Positions 24,359 through 35,758 are shown, counted from the stretch's first letter. The stretch: DNA of 64,000 nt from Schistocephalus solidus (GCA_017591395.1 WEDG01000887.1:1-64000), one strand, 5' to 3'. The notes: generated by a model from the sequence alone, not told the origin. A program made the numbers and translations.

Positions 24359-27079
24359 CAGATAACTAGGTTAATATACGTTGCTCACGACTTGCAAAAA
24401 AGGTTTAATGAATTTCCGCTTAACTAAAGGATGGGATGATTCTTTCCCCTTACTTTAATCTCAATTTATAAAATGCTGTAATCCTTATCAGTGGAGGAGC
24501 CAACAGGCCGGCTGTTTAGACTTACTGTGCTTGGGGTAACTGCAACTTTCAGGTTAACCTTTTATGTTACAGTACATCCCACAATTTCCTCCTGTTTCAC
24601 TGAATGATATGTACCTGACCTTTATGGCTACCGCGATTCGGTACCAATCTCAGGGTAAGGGTCGTGAGTTACCTCTCAATAATACTAATGAACAGCGACA
24701 GCAGTCAAAAGACTGTTATGCGTTTGTTCTCGCATAATTACCTAAATTGAATTTGTAAATATACTCAGTGACATTTAGCGGGGCTAACTGGTGGTCGCGA
24801 TGACGATTGAATTCAGCGAGAAAACAGATTGTCCATAAGTTTATTTCAAGAAACTGACGGCGCAAGCTATCCAAGATGACCTTTTAGCCTTACGAAGCCC
24901 ATAGCCGAAACTGTTAACGTTTAAGGGTCTGATCATGTCGTTCGACGAGCTTGACAGTTCACCTCTGATCTGCTTCCAAAGTGCCACGTGCAAGGCGCCT
25001 CGATCTCGCAAAATTCCAACACTGTCGAGTTCATGAGAAGAGAAATCCAGTCTATTTTTTCGACCCAAGATGGTGGAGAAGGCAGTGGCTACTGGTCACC
25101 ATTAAAGCGATCAGTCAAAGGGACAACTAAGACGTAATTCTTGGAAACCCAGCGACGCCAAATTGACGGGGTCAGCTGATGAACCTTATAGTTGTCTGCT
25201 GAGACACCTCGAGCCAGGTCCTTTACTTATGATTCCTTCTACTTACTCCGAAAAATGATGGCAAGGTCGTCTTTAAATGACCGCCAGGAATATTCCACTA
25301 AAGAAACGATATCCAGGTGGCAGGCCTCTAACGTTGGTGACACCCGGGAATGCAACCCAATTATCTGTCAAGGTAGCGCTAAGCTTTCTGCACTGAATCT
25401 GTTTCTGATGTGAGTGGTGGCTTTATTGTTGGCGACTCGCTTAAGGTCGATTCCCCATATGAACACCTATCACACCCTCATTTTTATTCTGCAGTTATTT
25501 TATCCATCTCCGGCCCCCGCAGTGTCATGCAAGCCTTCTTCCGGGGACAAGTTGCCGACGCAATACAAAGGCTTCACAGCCACGAGGCGCCCAATAAGGA
25601 TGGTGTTTTTGCTGAGATGTACAAGTTATAGGTCTTCGCTCCATAAGATGTTTGAACACGCGTGGAATGATGAGGTCGTTCCTGATGATTGGAACTTGAG
25701 CATCCTTGCACCTGTCATCAAGAAGGGAGATAAGACGCTGTGCATGACTCTAGGTTGAGGCCCAACCAAGTCGGGTTCAGAGCTGGGCGTGGATGCGTGG
25801 ACTACATATTTACACGGAGGCGCATTCTGCAATTCCACCTCGATCATCGACTACCAATGGTTGTCCGCTTTGTTGAATTTACCTCTGCGTTCTATTTCAT
25901 CCATAGTAAATACCAGTGGCGGAAATGGCTGAAGGTTTTGTAACAGCAAAAATCATCGCCATGATCAAGGCCTACTACAGCTCCAACACAGTGCGAGTTC
26001 TAGTCCCTAATAATCTATCCCAACCGTTCGATATCTGATCTGGCTTTCGACAAGGTTTTATCCAGGCGCCCATTCTGCTCAAATACGCCATTTAAGGCTC
26101 TACACGATTCTGAAATTGCCGAGTGTGCATCCAAACGCCGGCTGACCGATCTCGGCTACACTGACGATACTATTTTGTGAGTCCCAAGCCTTAGTGGTCT
26201 ACAGTCGGTGTTTTCACGGGCGAGTGAAGTCACCATATCCGTCTGTTAATCCATTAACACTGGGAAAACAAAACTATTTTCAAATTTCATCCCTGACCAG
26301 AAGGCACCTTTTGAAATAACTGGCTGTCAACTTACAGATCGCAAGACGAGCCTGATGTCAAATGGGCAGATTAGAGATGACATTTTTGCTCGAATCGATG
26401 CTGCACGCCGAGTTTTACAGGTATTTGAAAGTTTCTATGGGCCAGTCGCTACATCCTTATGGTCACGAAGACCCGCGTGTACCACGTCTTCGTACGGATA
26501 GCCTTGTGATTAATGCTGGGCCTTGTGCGTGGAAGACGAGCGAAAAATTGAGGTCTTTGACTACCACTGTTTGCGGACCGTCTGTCGAGTGAAATTCACC
26601 AACTTCGTCTTCAATGATACAGCCCGAAATCACTACGAAAAATCACATGAATATCGCAGGCCATCCAAGAAAGACGATTAAGGTCTTTCGGGACGTTCGT
26701 CGTCGTCCACCTCACGAGCTCAGTTTTACTGCTCTCAATCCGGCACCGTTACCCACTTGGAGGCCTCGAAGATGGGATCAAGCAAAAACCTGGGTCGACG
26801 CAGTTCCTCAAGACCTGAAAATGGTTTTTGTACCTTCGCTATTCGGTCTCCATCGCTGGAGAAAATAAAGGAGCGCTTTCCAGATCCGCTATCGTGGATC
26901 TTCACTCGTGAAGTACAGTCCATGTCATCGTCGATGGGGGCAAGAGCAGGCATAATCGCAGCCCTTTCAAATGTAAACGGGTAAGTGCTTCATCCATTCA
27001 TATAGTGCCTATGTAAGAGCTATCCGTAGCCCATCCACGGAGGTTTAATTATCGTTTCTTAATCGGCACGAAACGCTAA
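24354..27079 (+). pseudogene. Dead non-LTR retrotransposon (reverse transcriptase), copy 1
   Basis: On the plus strand the reverse transcriptase can be followed in pieces. The N-terminal fingers are HKMFEHAWNDEVVPDDWNLS...PVIKKGDKT (25640-25740). Then come RPNQVGFRAGRGCVDYIFT and FVEFTSAFYFIH (25750-25910; the usual 'VDFxxAFDS' aspartates are lost), AKIIAMIKAYYSSNTVRV, and a YTDD version of the catalytic YxDD box (about 26158). The C-terminal thumb and tail carry VEDERKIEVFDYHCLR and RRPPHELSF. Stops and frameshifts occur throughout, and about 30 codons after KKGDKT are missing. A close copy lies at 35957-39715. No endonuclease could be recognised upstream (24.4-25.4 kb). The clade was not assigned. 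Confidence 0.75.
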
Positions 27080-27725
27080 AAAATACAGTAGAGGGTCAAG
27101 CTGACAGTGAAAAAAACTCCTGATCGTGTTTTTTCGGTGTTTTTAGGAGGAAAAACTGCAGCTTATTGAGAAATTAAAGTTCAGGACAGGGACGCGTTAA
27201 CACAGGTGCCCGGTGAATAACTTCTCCATTCAGTGTTATGGATTCGGTATTCTGCACCAGCAGGTATATCAACTAGCGGCTGTTCGCTGTCGACTGAGAA
27301 ATAAGCCGATTGAGGTCTGCAGAGCCAGTAATATTGCCCTCAGCATTAAGTCCGGCACAGGATTCAGAGTCCGTGAACGCCATCAGAACCGAAGAGAGCT
27401 TCCACAGAGTCAGCACATAAAAGTTTTGGAAGGTGTCCTGAATGTAGAAAACTAGTGACAGTTCGCGTAAACAAGGGATAGCTTTGCTGAATTTTGATAC
27501 ATCTAGGTAGCTTATTCCAGATTGCTATAGCGTTTACCGAAAAAAAACTGTCAGTATCTAACTGTGCGTGCTAAGGGAAGAAATAAAAGTACATCTCGAT
27601 GACTGGTGCGCCGAGAGTGGTTGCGGTGCCCCAGAGATGTAAGGGGGTTAAATGTACGACTGTTTAGAAGTTTAAACAGTTAAAATAGTCCCTTCTGTAA
27701 TCTGCGAAGCCACAGCCGATCACCA
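27080..27725 (-). mobile_element. Truncated copy of the L2/CR1-type LINE seen at 31849-33085
   Basis: The sequence is collinear with 31915-32545: shared blocks include GCTGACAGTGAAAAAAACTCC, GGTGTCCTGAATGTAGAAAACT and GATTGCTATAGCRTTTACCGA. It covers the end of the coding region and most of the 3' UTR, and is truncated at its 5' end at about 27725. The terminal tail is also missing: homology ends exactly where the other LINE (24354-27079) ends, so one insertion interrupted the other or a deletion joined them. Confidence 0.7.
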
Positions 27726-28018
27726 TTACTAAGTTGCATAAACCGTGCACTCTCATGTCTTTGTACGCCGTACCCAAAGCCATCGATTTTTCACTTGCCA
27801 AAGTTTTTACCCGGCGCAGTCAACTCACGTGTTAAAACGGTTACATAGGTCTACAAGTTGGCTTGCAATGCCCAGGCGTACAAACTACGGGAATCACAAA
27901 AAGTTGTTAGGTTCTCGTTATGTTCATTAATTCTGATTCGAAAAGGCTGCATCGTGCATAAACCTCAGAATTAAAAAGGTTTCGCAATGACTTCTTTCAA
28001 TGAATCCTTTAACAGATT
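27726..28018. other. Unassigned sequence
   Basis: I see no element or coding signal in this roughly 290-bp stretch. Confidence 0.4.
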
Positions 28019-28240
28019 CAACTTCAGTATCTTAAGTAAAATAATTAACTGATCTAATGTACTTTATGTAAGACTAAGTGACTTTTACAGGTTTCAGCAG
28101 GCTAACTCGGAAGCTACTTTTTGTGCTTATAGTTCAGTTACTTAAGTAAGTTAACTAACTGAGCAAATAAAGGTTGTGTATAGTTAATTCAATTGTACAG
28201 GTTTCCCGCAGGACAAATTGAAAGCTACCGTTGTGCTTAT
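28019..28240. repeat. Two diverged tandem units of ~110 bp
   Basis: A block with AGT(A/T)-CTTAAGTAA, then TTAACT(A)ACTGA, then TACAGGTTTC-GCAGG, then AAGCTAC...TTGTGCTTAT occurs twice, at about 28025-28125 and 28135-28240. It abuts the 3' end of the CR1-like LINE. Confidence 0.5.
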
Positions 28241-31200
28241 GTCACTTTAAGTCACTTTAAGTCACTTTATTGAGGGAAGTAGGCTTTCGCCCTTGATCTC
28301 CCTATTCATATGCAAAAATGTCAAAAGTATAAATGTTTACAGTGATATATCTGACAAATGAAAATGTAGGGTCATCGATATGTGTGCGCCAGGAGCAAAC
28401 TGCCTCTGTTTACACAATCTTCATTATATTGACAATAGTTTCTCAGAAAATGAGTATCTAGTTTGAATTTAAATGCATCAACAGTTTCTGAAAGGACAAC
28501 ATCCTCAGGGAGTCCGTTCCATGCTCCAACGACCCTCTGCGAAAAGGCGTTCCGACGGACTTCCGTGTGGACAAACTTCCTCTGCAGTTTAATAGGATGA
28601 CCCCGCAGATGTTCCGTCCCAGCCAATTCGAAGAATTTAGCAAATTCTAGGGCACAATTGCGGCCTCTGACAATCCGGTAGGTTTTGATGAGGTCACCGC
28701 GTAGTTGCCTGTAATTTAGAGAAAACAAATCAAGTTCAACCAGTCTGGCTTCGTAAGGCAGATTCCTAAGATTCTTGACCATCTTCGTAGCCCTCGCCTG
28801 CACTCGTTCCAGCTGTAGATAATCCTTCTTAAACCACGGACGCCAGATCTGGATGGCATATTCCAAGTGAGATCGAACAAATACCCCGTAGGTTTTTCGG
28901 AAGAGTTCCTTATCAATCTGCACAAACCCACGTCTGAGCGCAAATAAGACCTGTGTAGCGCGTTTTGCTGCCTTTAAACACTGTGAAGATGGTTTAAGTG
29001 AGGAGTGTATTAGAACACCGAGGTCCTTGTGTTCCTCAACAATTGAAAGGGGCTGCCCATTGAGAATGTATTGGAAGGAATCATCCTTCTCACTGGTCCT
29101 TCTGGTACGCAGTCTTAGGACCACACACTTCCCAACGTTAAAATTTAAGAGCCAACGAGCAGACCAGCTGCTAAGACGGTTGAGATCCTCTTGAAGTGCG
29201 TGCATATCGAAATCAGATCTGATGACCCTCCACAATTTAACATCATCTGCAAACATGATGGCGCTGCAATCCAGGTCGTCGACACAGTCGTTGATGTACA
29301 CTAAGAAGAGTAACGGCCCTAATACCGAGCCTTGGGGACACCACTTAGAACCGGAGTAGGTGTTGCCTTCGAGGTATCGACGCACACAGTTTGCAATCTA
29401 TCTGTAAGAAAGTCTGCGATCCATGTCAGCAACATTCCTCTTATGCCGATTTCAGATAATTTGTAGATGAAACGTTTGTGTGGGACACTGTCAAACGCCT
29501 TCTTGAAATCAGTGTATATGACGTCAACCCTACCATTTTCGTCTAGTGCACGAGTCCACTGCTCTGTTGAGAGTAATAAACTAGAAAGACAGGAGCGATT
29601 CTGTCTGAAGCCATGCTGGAGATCTGAGAGTAATTGGTTTTCCTCAAGGAAATTCATGGTTGTCTTCTTGATTATTGATTCCATTATTTTACAACAAATG
29701 GAAGTTAGGCTGACAGGCCGATAGTTGTTGACATTAGATCGAGCACCACTCTTGTATATGGGGTATATATTTGCTGCCTTTCATTCGGATGGCAGTTTCC
29801 CTGATTCAAATGACGAATTAAATATATGCGCTAGTGGTTTGGACAGTTCGCTGGCCAGTTCTTTCAAGAACTTGGCCGGTATATCGTCCGGACCAGATGA
29901 CTTCACTTCTTTCAGATTTCGCAGTTCTAGTTCCACGAGAGGTTCCTGGAAGATTATATATTCAAGCACTAAACCGGCGTCTATAACAGCACTGTTGACG
30001 TGGTCAAGCTGAAGTTCCGGTTCTCTAGTGAAAACCGAGGCAAACAACCGACCTAAGTACTCGGCTTTGTCACTATTTTCAACGACTTCAACACCATTCC
30101 CATCCATGAGTACTGCTACTGGGTCCTTGTTTTTTAGTCGGCTATTGATATAATGGAATAAAAGTTTTGGTTTATATTCAGCCTGTTGAATAATTCTTGA
30201 TTCAAAAGTTCTTCCTTGCCTGACGGATCATTTTTTTCACAGCGTTTCTTTGATGACGAAATTCTTTGAGATGCTCTGCTGACCCTGTTTGCCTGTATAC
30301 CTTCCATTTTTTATTCTTCTTCTTTAGCTGCCTGTTAAGTTCTCTTGTTAACCAGGCGGGACGACTTTTCTTTTTTTGCACCTTCACGGGACAAAAGCGT
30401 TCAATCAGATCGAGTGAGACTGTCTTAAAGGATCGCCAGTCATCCTCCGGATTCCCTTTAAGCAAACAATCCCATCTCATAGACATCAGTTCTTTCCTCA
30501 TCGCGTTAAAATCAGCCTTCCATATATTTCGCTTGCATTCCGTTCCATTCTGGCGCTGAGAATAAAGTGAGTAATCCCACATCAGCGTACTATGGTCACT
30601 CTTACCGAGGGGTGCAATAGAATACACTTCATCAATGCTAGAGAAGTCCTTCGTAAATACAAGGTCCAGGCAATTTGCTCTCTGGTTCTCTCTAAATCTT
30701 GTTGGTATGTGAACCTTCTGTACCAGAGGTTGGTCGAGAGTGAGATCCATAAGCTTGTGGCCGAAGGAATTTGGTGTTCCATCAACTGTCAGATTAACCC
30801 AGTCTACTATAGGTGCATTGAAATCTCCAGCAACAAGCACCTCCTGGTGGCTTGCTACTTCCTTGAGCAAATGTAGGAGGGACTCATCAGCTGCACTTGG
30901 AATGTTCGGTGGTCTGTAGATCGTCAAAAATTGTAGGTTCTGTGAACAATCCTTTTTTATCTTTATCCAGAGAAATTCATATTCAGGGAAAATGGAGTGT
31001 GCTCGTTCGACTGCCGAGATTCCTGTCCTAACATATACGGCCACTCCTCCTCCCTTTCTATTTTCTCTGTCTTTTCGAAAAAGTTGGTATCCATCAATCG
31101 AAACCTCGCTATCCGCGATTTCGGCTTTGAGCCACGTTTCCGTAATGGCAACGATATCGGGGGTTCGGTCTGATACTAATGCTTTGAGCTCATCTACTTT

Positions 31201-31410
31201 CGATAGTAGACTCTGAGCATTGGTATACAAACATCTCAATTTAGACTGGGTAACTCCTCCATATAGATTTCTGCGAATTTCGCGCGATTGAATACTAGAG
31301 TCTTTCATTGCTTTCCGAGATGAACTGGTGTCCATCCCGCCGACGCTGAGTTCTGATGAGTGGTCGTCATCCGAGTTCTGGAGCGTTTTCTTTTTATTAT
31401 TCAAGCTCTG
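28231..31410 (-). mobile_element. CR1-like LINE, nearly complete ORF2 (endonuclease + reverse transcriptase), 5'-truncated
   Basis: ORF2 on the minus strand starts with a disordered leader and the apurinic-type endonuclease: LRCLYTNAQSLLSKVDEL, AITETWL, GGGVAVYV, VAGDFNAPIVDW, LDLVFTK and GKSDHSTL, all catalytic motifs present (31330-30540). The connector follows, then the reverse transcriptase: HGFRQNRSC, IYTDFKKAFDSVPH, SGVPxGSVLGPLLFLVYIND and FADDVKLW (about 29640-29200), and a thumb to the stop at 28372. Only three lesions are visible: one extra T in a T run near 30204, an in-frame TGA at 29781-29783, and one missing C near 29330. Homology to other copies starts at about 31411, so ORF1 was lost on insertion. 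The 3' end carries three copies of a 10-bp repeat (28241-28270). Confidence 0.85.
28241..28270 (-). repeat. Terminal 10-bp repeats of the CR1-like LINE
   Basis: Three direct copies of GTCACTTTAA/T on the plus strand (TTAAAGTGAC on the element strand) close the element right after an AATAAAG motif. Short 3'-terminal repeats instead of a poly(A) tail are a mark of CR1-type LINEs. Confidence 0.75.
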
Positions 31411-31848
31411 GTTCAGATACTTCAGTAAGTAAAGCAACTACGGTTATTAACAATTTTGTTGGTAACAGAGACAACTTATAGTCCTATTTTAAGATTGCTT
31501 TTTGACATTATACTGCACAAACTTCAGAAAATTTGAGTAATATGCATGCAACATACATTGCATTGCATACATTTCTGCTTGGTACCAATACAGTTATCAC
31601 TGTCTTATTTAATTTTAGATAGCGCGGCATAAACTGCCAGTAGAATTCAACATTCAGGCGCTTCACCTCAACTGTGAAATTGTCTTTTGAACTCATCTAT
31701 GCCCTACAGCGACTTTTTATGTAGAAATTTGAGCACATTTTTCCCATTTATTTTGGAACTATTTGTAAATTACTATTTTTAATAACGACAAATAACCAAC
31801 TACATGGAAATATTCTCAGACTAACCTTTCCAGTGGAAATGGGGGTTT
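31411..31848. other. Unassigned sequence
   Basis: AT-rich spacer between two LINEs. No supported feature; the minus-strand frame at 31508-31696 shows no recognisable family. Confidence 0.4.
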
Positions 31849-33085
31849 TATTATTATTATTATTATTTTATTTATTGCCAGTTTACAGGCAAGGTCAAAA
31901 GGGATATATACAGTAAGGGGTCCAGCTGACAGTGAAAAAAACTCCTGATCGTTCTTTAAGGTATTTTCAGGAGAAAAAACTGCACCTCGTTGAACAGATT
32001 AAAGTTTAGGACAGGGAAGTGTTGACACAGGTGCACAGTGTAGTACTTCTCCTTTCGGTGTTGTGGATCTGGTCTTCTGTACTAGCAGCAAGTATGCCGG
32101 CGAGCGGCTGCTAGCTGTAGACTGAGGAATAACCCGATTACGGACTGCAGAGCCAGCAATATTGCCTTCAGCATGAAATCCGGCATAGGATTCAGAGTCC
32201 GTGGACGCCATCAGAACGGAAAAGAGCTTCCAGAGAATCAGCACCCATAATTCGCGGAAGGTGTCCTGAATGTAGAAAACTAGTGACAGATCTCGTAAAC
32301 AAAGGATAGTTTTGCTGAATTTTTAATACTTCTGGGTAGTTTATTCCAGATTGCTATAGCATTTACCGAAAAAAACTGACGGTATTTAACGGTGCGTGCC
32401 AAAGGAAGAAATAAGAATACATCTCTATGATTGGTGCGCCGACAGTGGTTGAGCTGCCTCAGGGATGTAAGGGGGTTAAAGGTAAAACCGTTTAAAAGCT
32501 TGAACAGTAAAAATAGTCCCTTCTGTAATCTACGAAGCCACAACGGGTCGAGGCTTGTAAGCTCACAGCGTTGTTGGTAGGACAAGTTTCTGTGCTCTGA
32601 AGTAATAACTCTTTTTAGTAAAGAAGTGCTGGACTGATTCTATCTTCCTCCGTTCACTCGCGTGCAGAAGGCTAAATAGAAACGAGCAGTATTCCAGACT
32701 AGGTCTGACATACATTTTATAAAGGCTGGTCCTAATATTGAGGGTTTTAAAATTTCTGAGAATAAACCCAGTGGTTTGGCGTGCTTTAGAGACAATCAGG
32801 GCGCAGTGCTCTGACAGATTAAGACTACTAGAATATGATATGCCCAGATCCGTTATAAACCCAGGCACATTTAAGTCATGACCGTCTATGCTTAGATGAG
32901 GCTGATGGTTGTCACAACTAACCATAACGGAGCATTTGTGCCAAGAGAGCGAAAGGCGCCATGTGCGACACCACTGAGCGAAGGCTTGAAGATCCTTTTT
33001 TAAGAGCTCAAGCACAATGTGGCGATCGACCGGTTTATAACGATAGGCAACTTTTAGGTATGGGGTTGGTTCTGGAGGAAAAAAG
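31849..33085 (-). mobile_element. 5'-truncated CR1/L2-type LINE: end of reverse transcriptase and 3' UTR
   Basis: The minus strand encodes the part of the polymerase after the catalytic box: KKDLQAFAQWCRTWRLSLSW, SIDGHDLNVPGFITDLGIS, ARQTTGFILRNFKTLNIRTS and YVRPSLEYCSFLFS. After a frame change the conserved tail of this LINE type follows (SLDPLWLRRLQKGLFLLFKL ... RTVKYRQFFSVNAIAIWNKL). A 3' UTR of about 400 bp follows. It ends in CTGGCAATAAATAAAATAAT and an (AAT)n microsatellite at 31849-31872. Homology starts at about 33085; everything upstream, including the catalytic core, is missing. A shorter copy is at 27080-27725. Confidence 0.8.
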
Positions 33086-33809
33086 GTGGGATCTGCTCGA
33101 TTGAAAAAAAGAGATTCCAATTTGTTGGTGCTGATTCTAAACCGAATCTGGGCGTTGATTCTAATCAGAATCAAGTGACAAACTCGGCATAAAATCGGCG
33201 TGGAGGATTCTATACCTCTAATTAGATTCGGCTTAGATTCGGCCCGAATTTTTATTAGGGGCATATGAGGATGAGACAATTTTGGGGTAAGTGCCAACGA
33301 TGCCACAGTTAATATAGGGAATTAAAAGCAAAATGTTTCTAACCAAACAAGAAAGAAGGTGCAAACGATTTATCTGCAGTGGCGGGAGGTTTCGACATGC
33401 CTGCCAGTCTACCGGTGAGGAGTCCAACACTGTGGGCGACTATAGGAAGGCCCTGAGGTGTATGCTAAGTGGGGGCTAGCAGCGAGTGACCGTGGAACGT
33501 AAGCCTGTGGCAGTAAGGGAAGGAGGACACGCCATCCTCACTGACACATGGTTAACCCTGAACCATGAAGAAGTGTAGTAGCGTATGCCTTTGACGTAAG
33601 CAGCTTTAAGCTCCGCGAAAATTCCCATCTTAAAATTTAAAAGTGAAGTCGGAAACATATTTTTCGGTAATTCATCAGCGGGCCGGTACAATAACAAGAG
33701 AAATGAAACTTCTAGGTGTTTACAGGGTTTAAAACTTCTATTCGTTAATATCGATTGTTTGCATGTCACCTACGTGGGAAGGTCGACGTATACAGGTCAC
33801 TGGGGCTAT
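33086..33809. other. Unassigned sequence with a GAATC/GATTC-rich stretch
   Basis: 33110-33260 contains an unusual density of GATTC and its complement GAATC in varied contexts, enough for local pairing. The rest, to 33809, shows nothing I recognise and may include the 3' UTR of the Penelope-like element. Confidence 0.4.
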
Positions 33810-35030
33810 GTACATGGTGGGAGGTATAGTCGAGTATGAAATTGTAAATGACTGTCGAGTACGCAGAATGAACAACTGCCGTCAGGGGGTGGGGACGTCG
33901 TATGAACGGAAGAGATAGCGCCTATACGAGCGTCTTCTGACACAACGGTGCTGGATTTGTTATTCGTATTGCCACTCCCCCTGCTGTTGCGAGCATTCAT
34001 TGGCATAGGGCTTAAGAGAAGTTGGCTTATCTCTGGTAGATAACCTGAAAGGCTTCTTTGGGGTCAACGTGGTGATTAGTATCAACTAGATGCATGAGAA
34101 TGAGACTCAATGTTGATCTAGTTTTATCTTTGCCTAACCAGGCAGATATGTGTTCACATACCCTCTTTTCCAGATAACTGGTTGTACGGCCACTGTATCC
34201 CGCTCGACAGGAGTAAGTGAATGAGCAAATACAAAGCTATGTGACAATTAAAAGAGTCGGTCTTGACCTCCTACGCATGGGAGGGGAGGGCTGTAGGTCC
34301 AGCACCATGCACGCACTCGTAATGACTGTCTTAATGCGTCGTCTGACTAGTTCGCTGGTTGCATATCCTAGGAAATGCAGTCTTATGGATGCGTGTTTCT
34401 TTTCTGCATTTTAGGTGATGGACTTTGTGGTGAGATCCCAATATTTCGGTGGATGAATTTTTCTGGGTATTGGTTTTCACGATGCATTTCTTGCAGCTGC
34501 TAGACGTCTCCTTCAACCGTTTCAGGGGAGCAGATGCGTGTCACCGTAGCCAGCAGTCCTTGGATTTAATTTCGCTTTATGTTTAGGGGAACAAAACTGT
34601 GAAAATTTGGTGTATTTTCCTGTCCAGGTTTACTTTCGGAATACCCTACATTTGATAGATCTATCCTCTTTCCTTTTAGGAAAGACATTAAGAACATTAT
34701 TTCGTTGAAAAACCTCAGATTCTGTAGAAAATTTGAGTGAGGGATGCACACTGTTAAACTTCTGGACCAGGGCGTCGGCATCTGTGCTTTGATCCGTCAG
34801 GCAGAAGATGTAGTCCACGCACCGACCATAAAAATCAAGCTCAGCGATGGTATGCTTAAGACTCTTTTTCTCGGTCTTGACCATGAAAATATATGCGAGA
34901 AACGGTCCAAGTCGAAGCCATGACCATGCAGCTAAAAAATGCAGCACTATGCCGTCAGAAGAAGCTCGTACAGGTGCTTTTTCTTCCGTGGCCGACAACC
35001 ACTTCAGGTGATTTTCAAACGACGCCACAA
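33810..35030 (-). mobile_element. Dead Penelope-like retroelement (reverse transcriptase + GIY-YIG endonuclease)
   Basis: On the minus strand the end of the reverse transcriptase is visible: LGPFLAYIFMVK, then ELDFYGRCVDYIFCLTD, where the catalytic YVDD box has become CVDY, then ALVQKFNSVHPSLKFSTE and NFHSFVPLNIKRN. Downstream, in another frame, is a GIY-YIG-type endonuclease core (34029-34215): FTYSCRAGYSGRTTSYLEKR, then VCEHISAWLGKDKTRSTLSL and VDTNHHVDPKEAFQVIYQR before a stop. This order is specific to Penelope-like elements, which prime at nicked or telomeric ends. Frameshifts, stops and the lost aspartate show that it is inactive; the N-terminal half of the polymerase is missing. It ends about 300 bp upstream of the TMEM87-like start. 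Confidence 0.75.
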
Positions 35031-35342
35031 CAACCTGACGGTAGTTATTTCACTCTGCGTACTTGCCAGTCCTGTTCAATTTCATAGTTGACTCTATCTA
35101 CCGCCCTTCAAACTGTCCATATTACCTCTACACGTCGACCTAGCCATGTAGGCAGCGTACAAACAATAACATTAACAATAATAAGTTTTTAAACCCTGTT
35201 AACAACTCACAGTTTAATTTCCCTTGGAATTGTGATGGCCCAGTGATTAATTGCCTATAACATAAGTTTGCCAACTTCCATAGTCAATTTAAACAACTTC
35301 GTTATGTTGAACAGGCTTTCTTGGCGAAGGTTTTGAATAGTT

Positions 35343-35447
35343 ATGTTCTGTTTCCGCATGATCTGTGGTTTCGTGTTTTTCCTCTGTTTCTTAAGTTGGA
35401 CTTTGGCTTATCCAGAAAATGGACATTTTGAGGCAAAAGCCACTTTG
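35343..35447 (+). CDS. TMEM87: TMEM87-like exon 1: signal peptide
   Basis: The ATG at 35343 begins a typical signal peptide: a short polar start (MFCFRM), a hydrophobic core (ICGFVFFLCFLSWTLA) and a cleavage region near AYPENG. The exon has 35 codons and ends in phase 0 at TTG/GTAAGC. The 36-nt sequence that follows also stays open in frame, so an unspliced reading is possible. I prefer splicing because donor (GTAAGC) and acceptor (TTATTTACAG) are both strong and flatworm introns are often of this size. Assignment to TMEM87 rests on the following exons and on position; a separate secreted protein cannot be excluded. No promoter motif was identified upstream. Confidence 0.6.
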
Positions 35448-35483
35448 GTAAGCGTTCCGGATTCTGATGGTCCTTATTTACAG

Positions 35484-35541
35484 GATACACTGTTTAGTTT
35501 TTCGAAGTCTGCATACGAAAACACAAACTTTAATGCAGAAA
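35484..35541 (+). CDS. TMEM87: TMEM87-like exon 2: start of luminal domain
   Basis: The exon encodes DTLFSFSKSAYENTNFNAE and one extra base (phase 1). The pattern 'FSF-x-K-x-x-x-x-N-T-x-F' resembles the segment just after the signal peptide in animal TMEM87 proteins. It is bounded by introns of 36 nt (35448-35483) and 40 nt (35542-35581; GTAGAC...TATTTACAG). Read without the second intron, the frame would hit a stop at 35568-35570. Confidence 0.6.
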
Positions 35542-35581
35542 GTAGACCTGGTTTACGCTCCCATTTCTAAACTATTTACAG

Positions 35582-35667
35582 TTGTATGCTCTTTAGAGAC
35601 TGAAACAAAGTATAGTTTGAAATTGCTTTGGTCGGAATGCGCAGAAACATTTGCAGATACAAAAGCC
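35582..35667 (+). CDS. TMEM87: TMEM87-like exon 3: luminal domain with two cysteines
   Basis: The exon joins exon 2 in phase 1 and encodes IVCSLETETKYSLKLLWSEC then AETFADTKA. The spacing of the two cysteines around a hydrophobic-tryptophan strand (VC...KLLWSEC) matches the cysteine pair of the TMEM87 luminal domain. It ends at GCC/GTATCT in phase 0. A 37-nt intron (35668-35704, ending TTTCCCTTGCTAG) may follow. Confidence 0.55.
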
Positions 35668-35704
35668 GTATCTATTGTCATATATCTTATGTTTCCCTTG
35701 CTAG

Positions 35705-35758
35705 ATCAATAAGGGATCGGAATTTGAAGTTCGTGCGCAAGCTAACCTTTTACAGCCT
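35705..35758 (+). CDS. TMEM87: TMEM87-like exon 4 (tentative)
   Basis: In phase with exon 3 this would add INKGSEFEVRAQANLLQP. An in-frame TGA lies 9 bases further on, and the donor needed at 35759 (GTTTAT) is weak. Another frame opens after 35758 (LFISESSGAFSCSPNTPM) and is followed by a good donor, so a sequencing indel or a different splice is possible. Confidence 0.3.
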
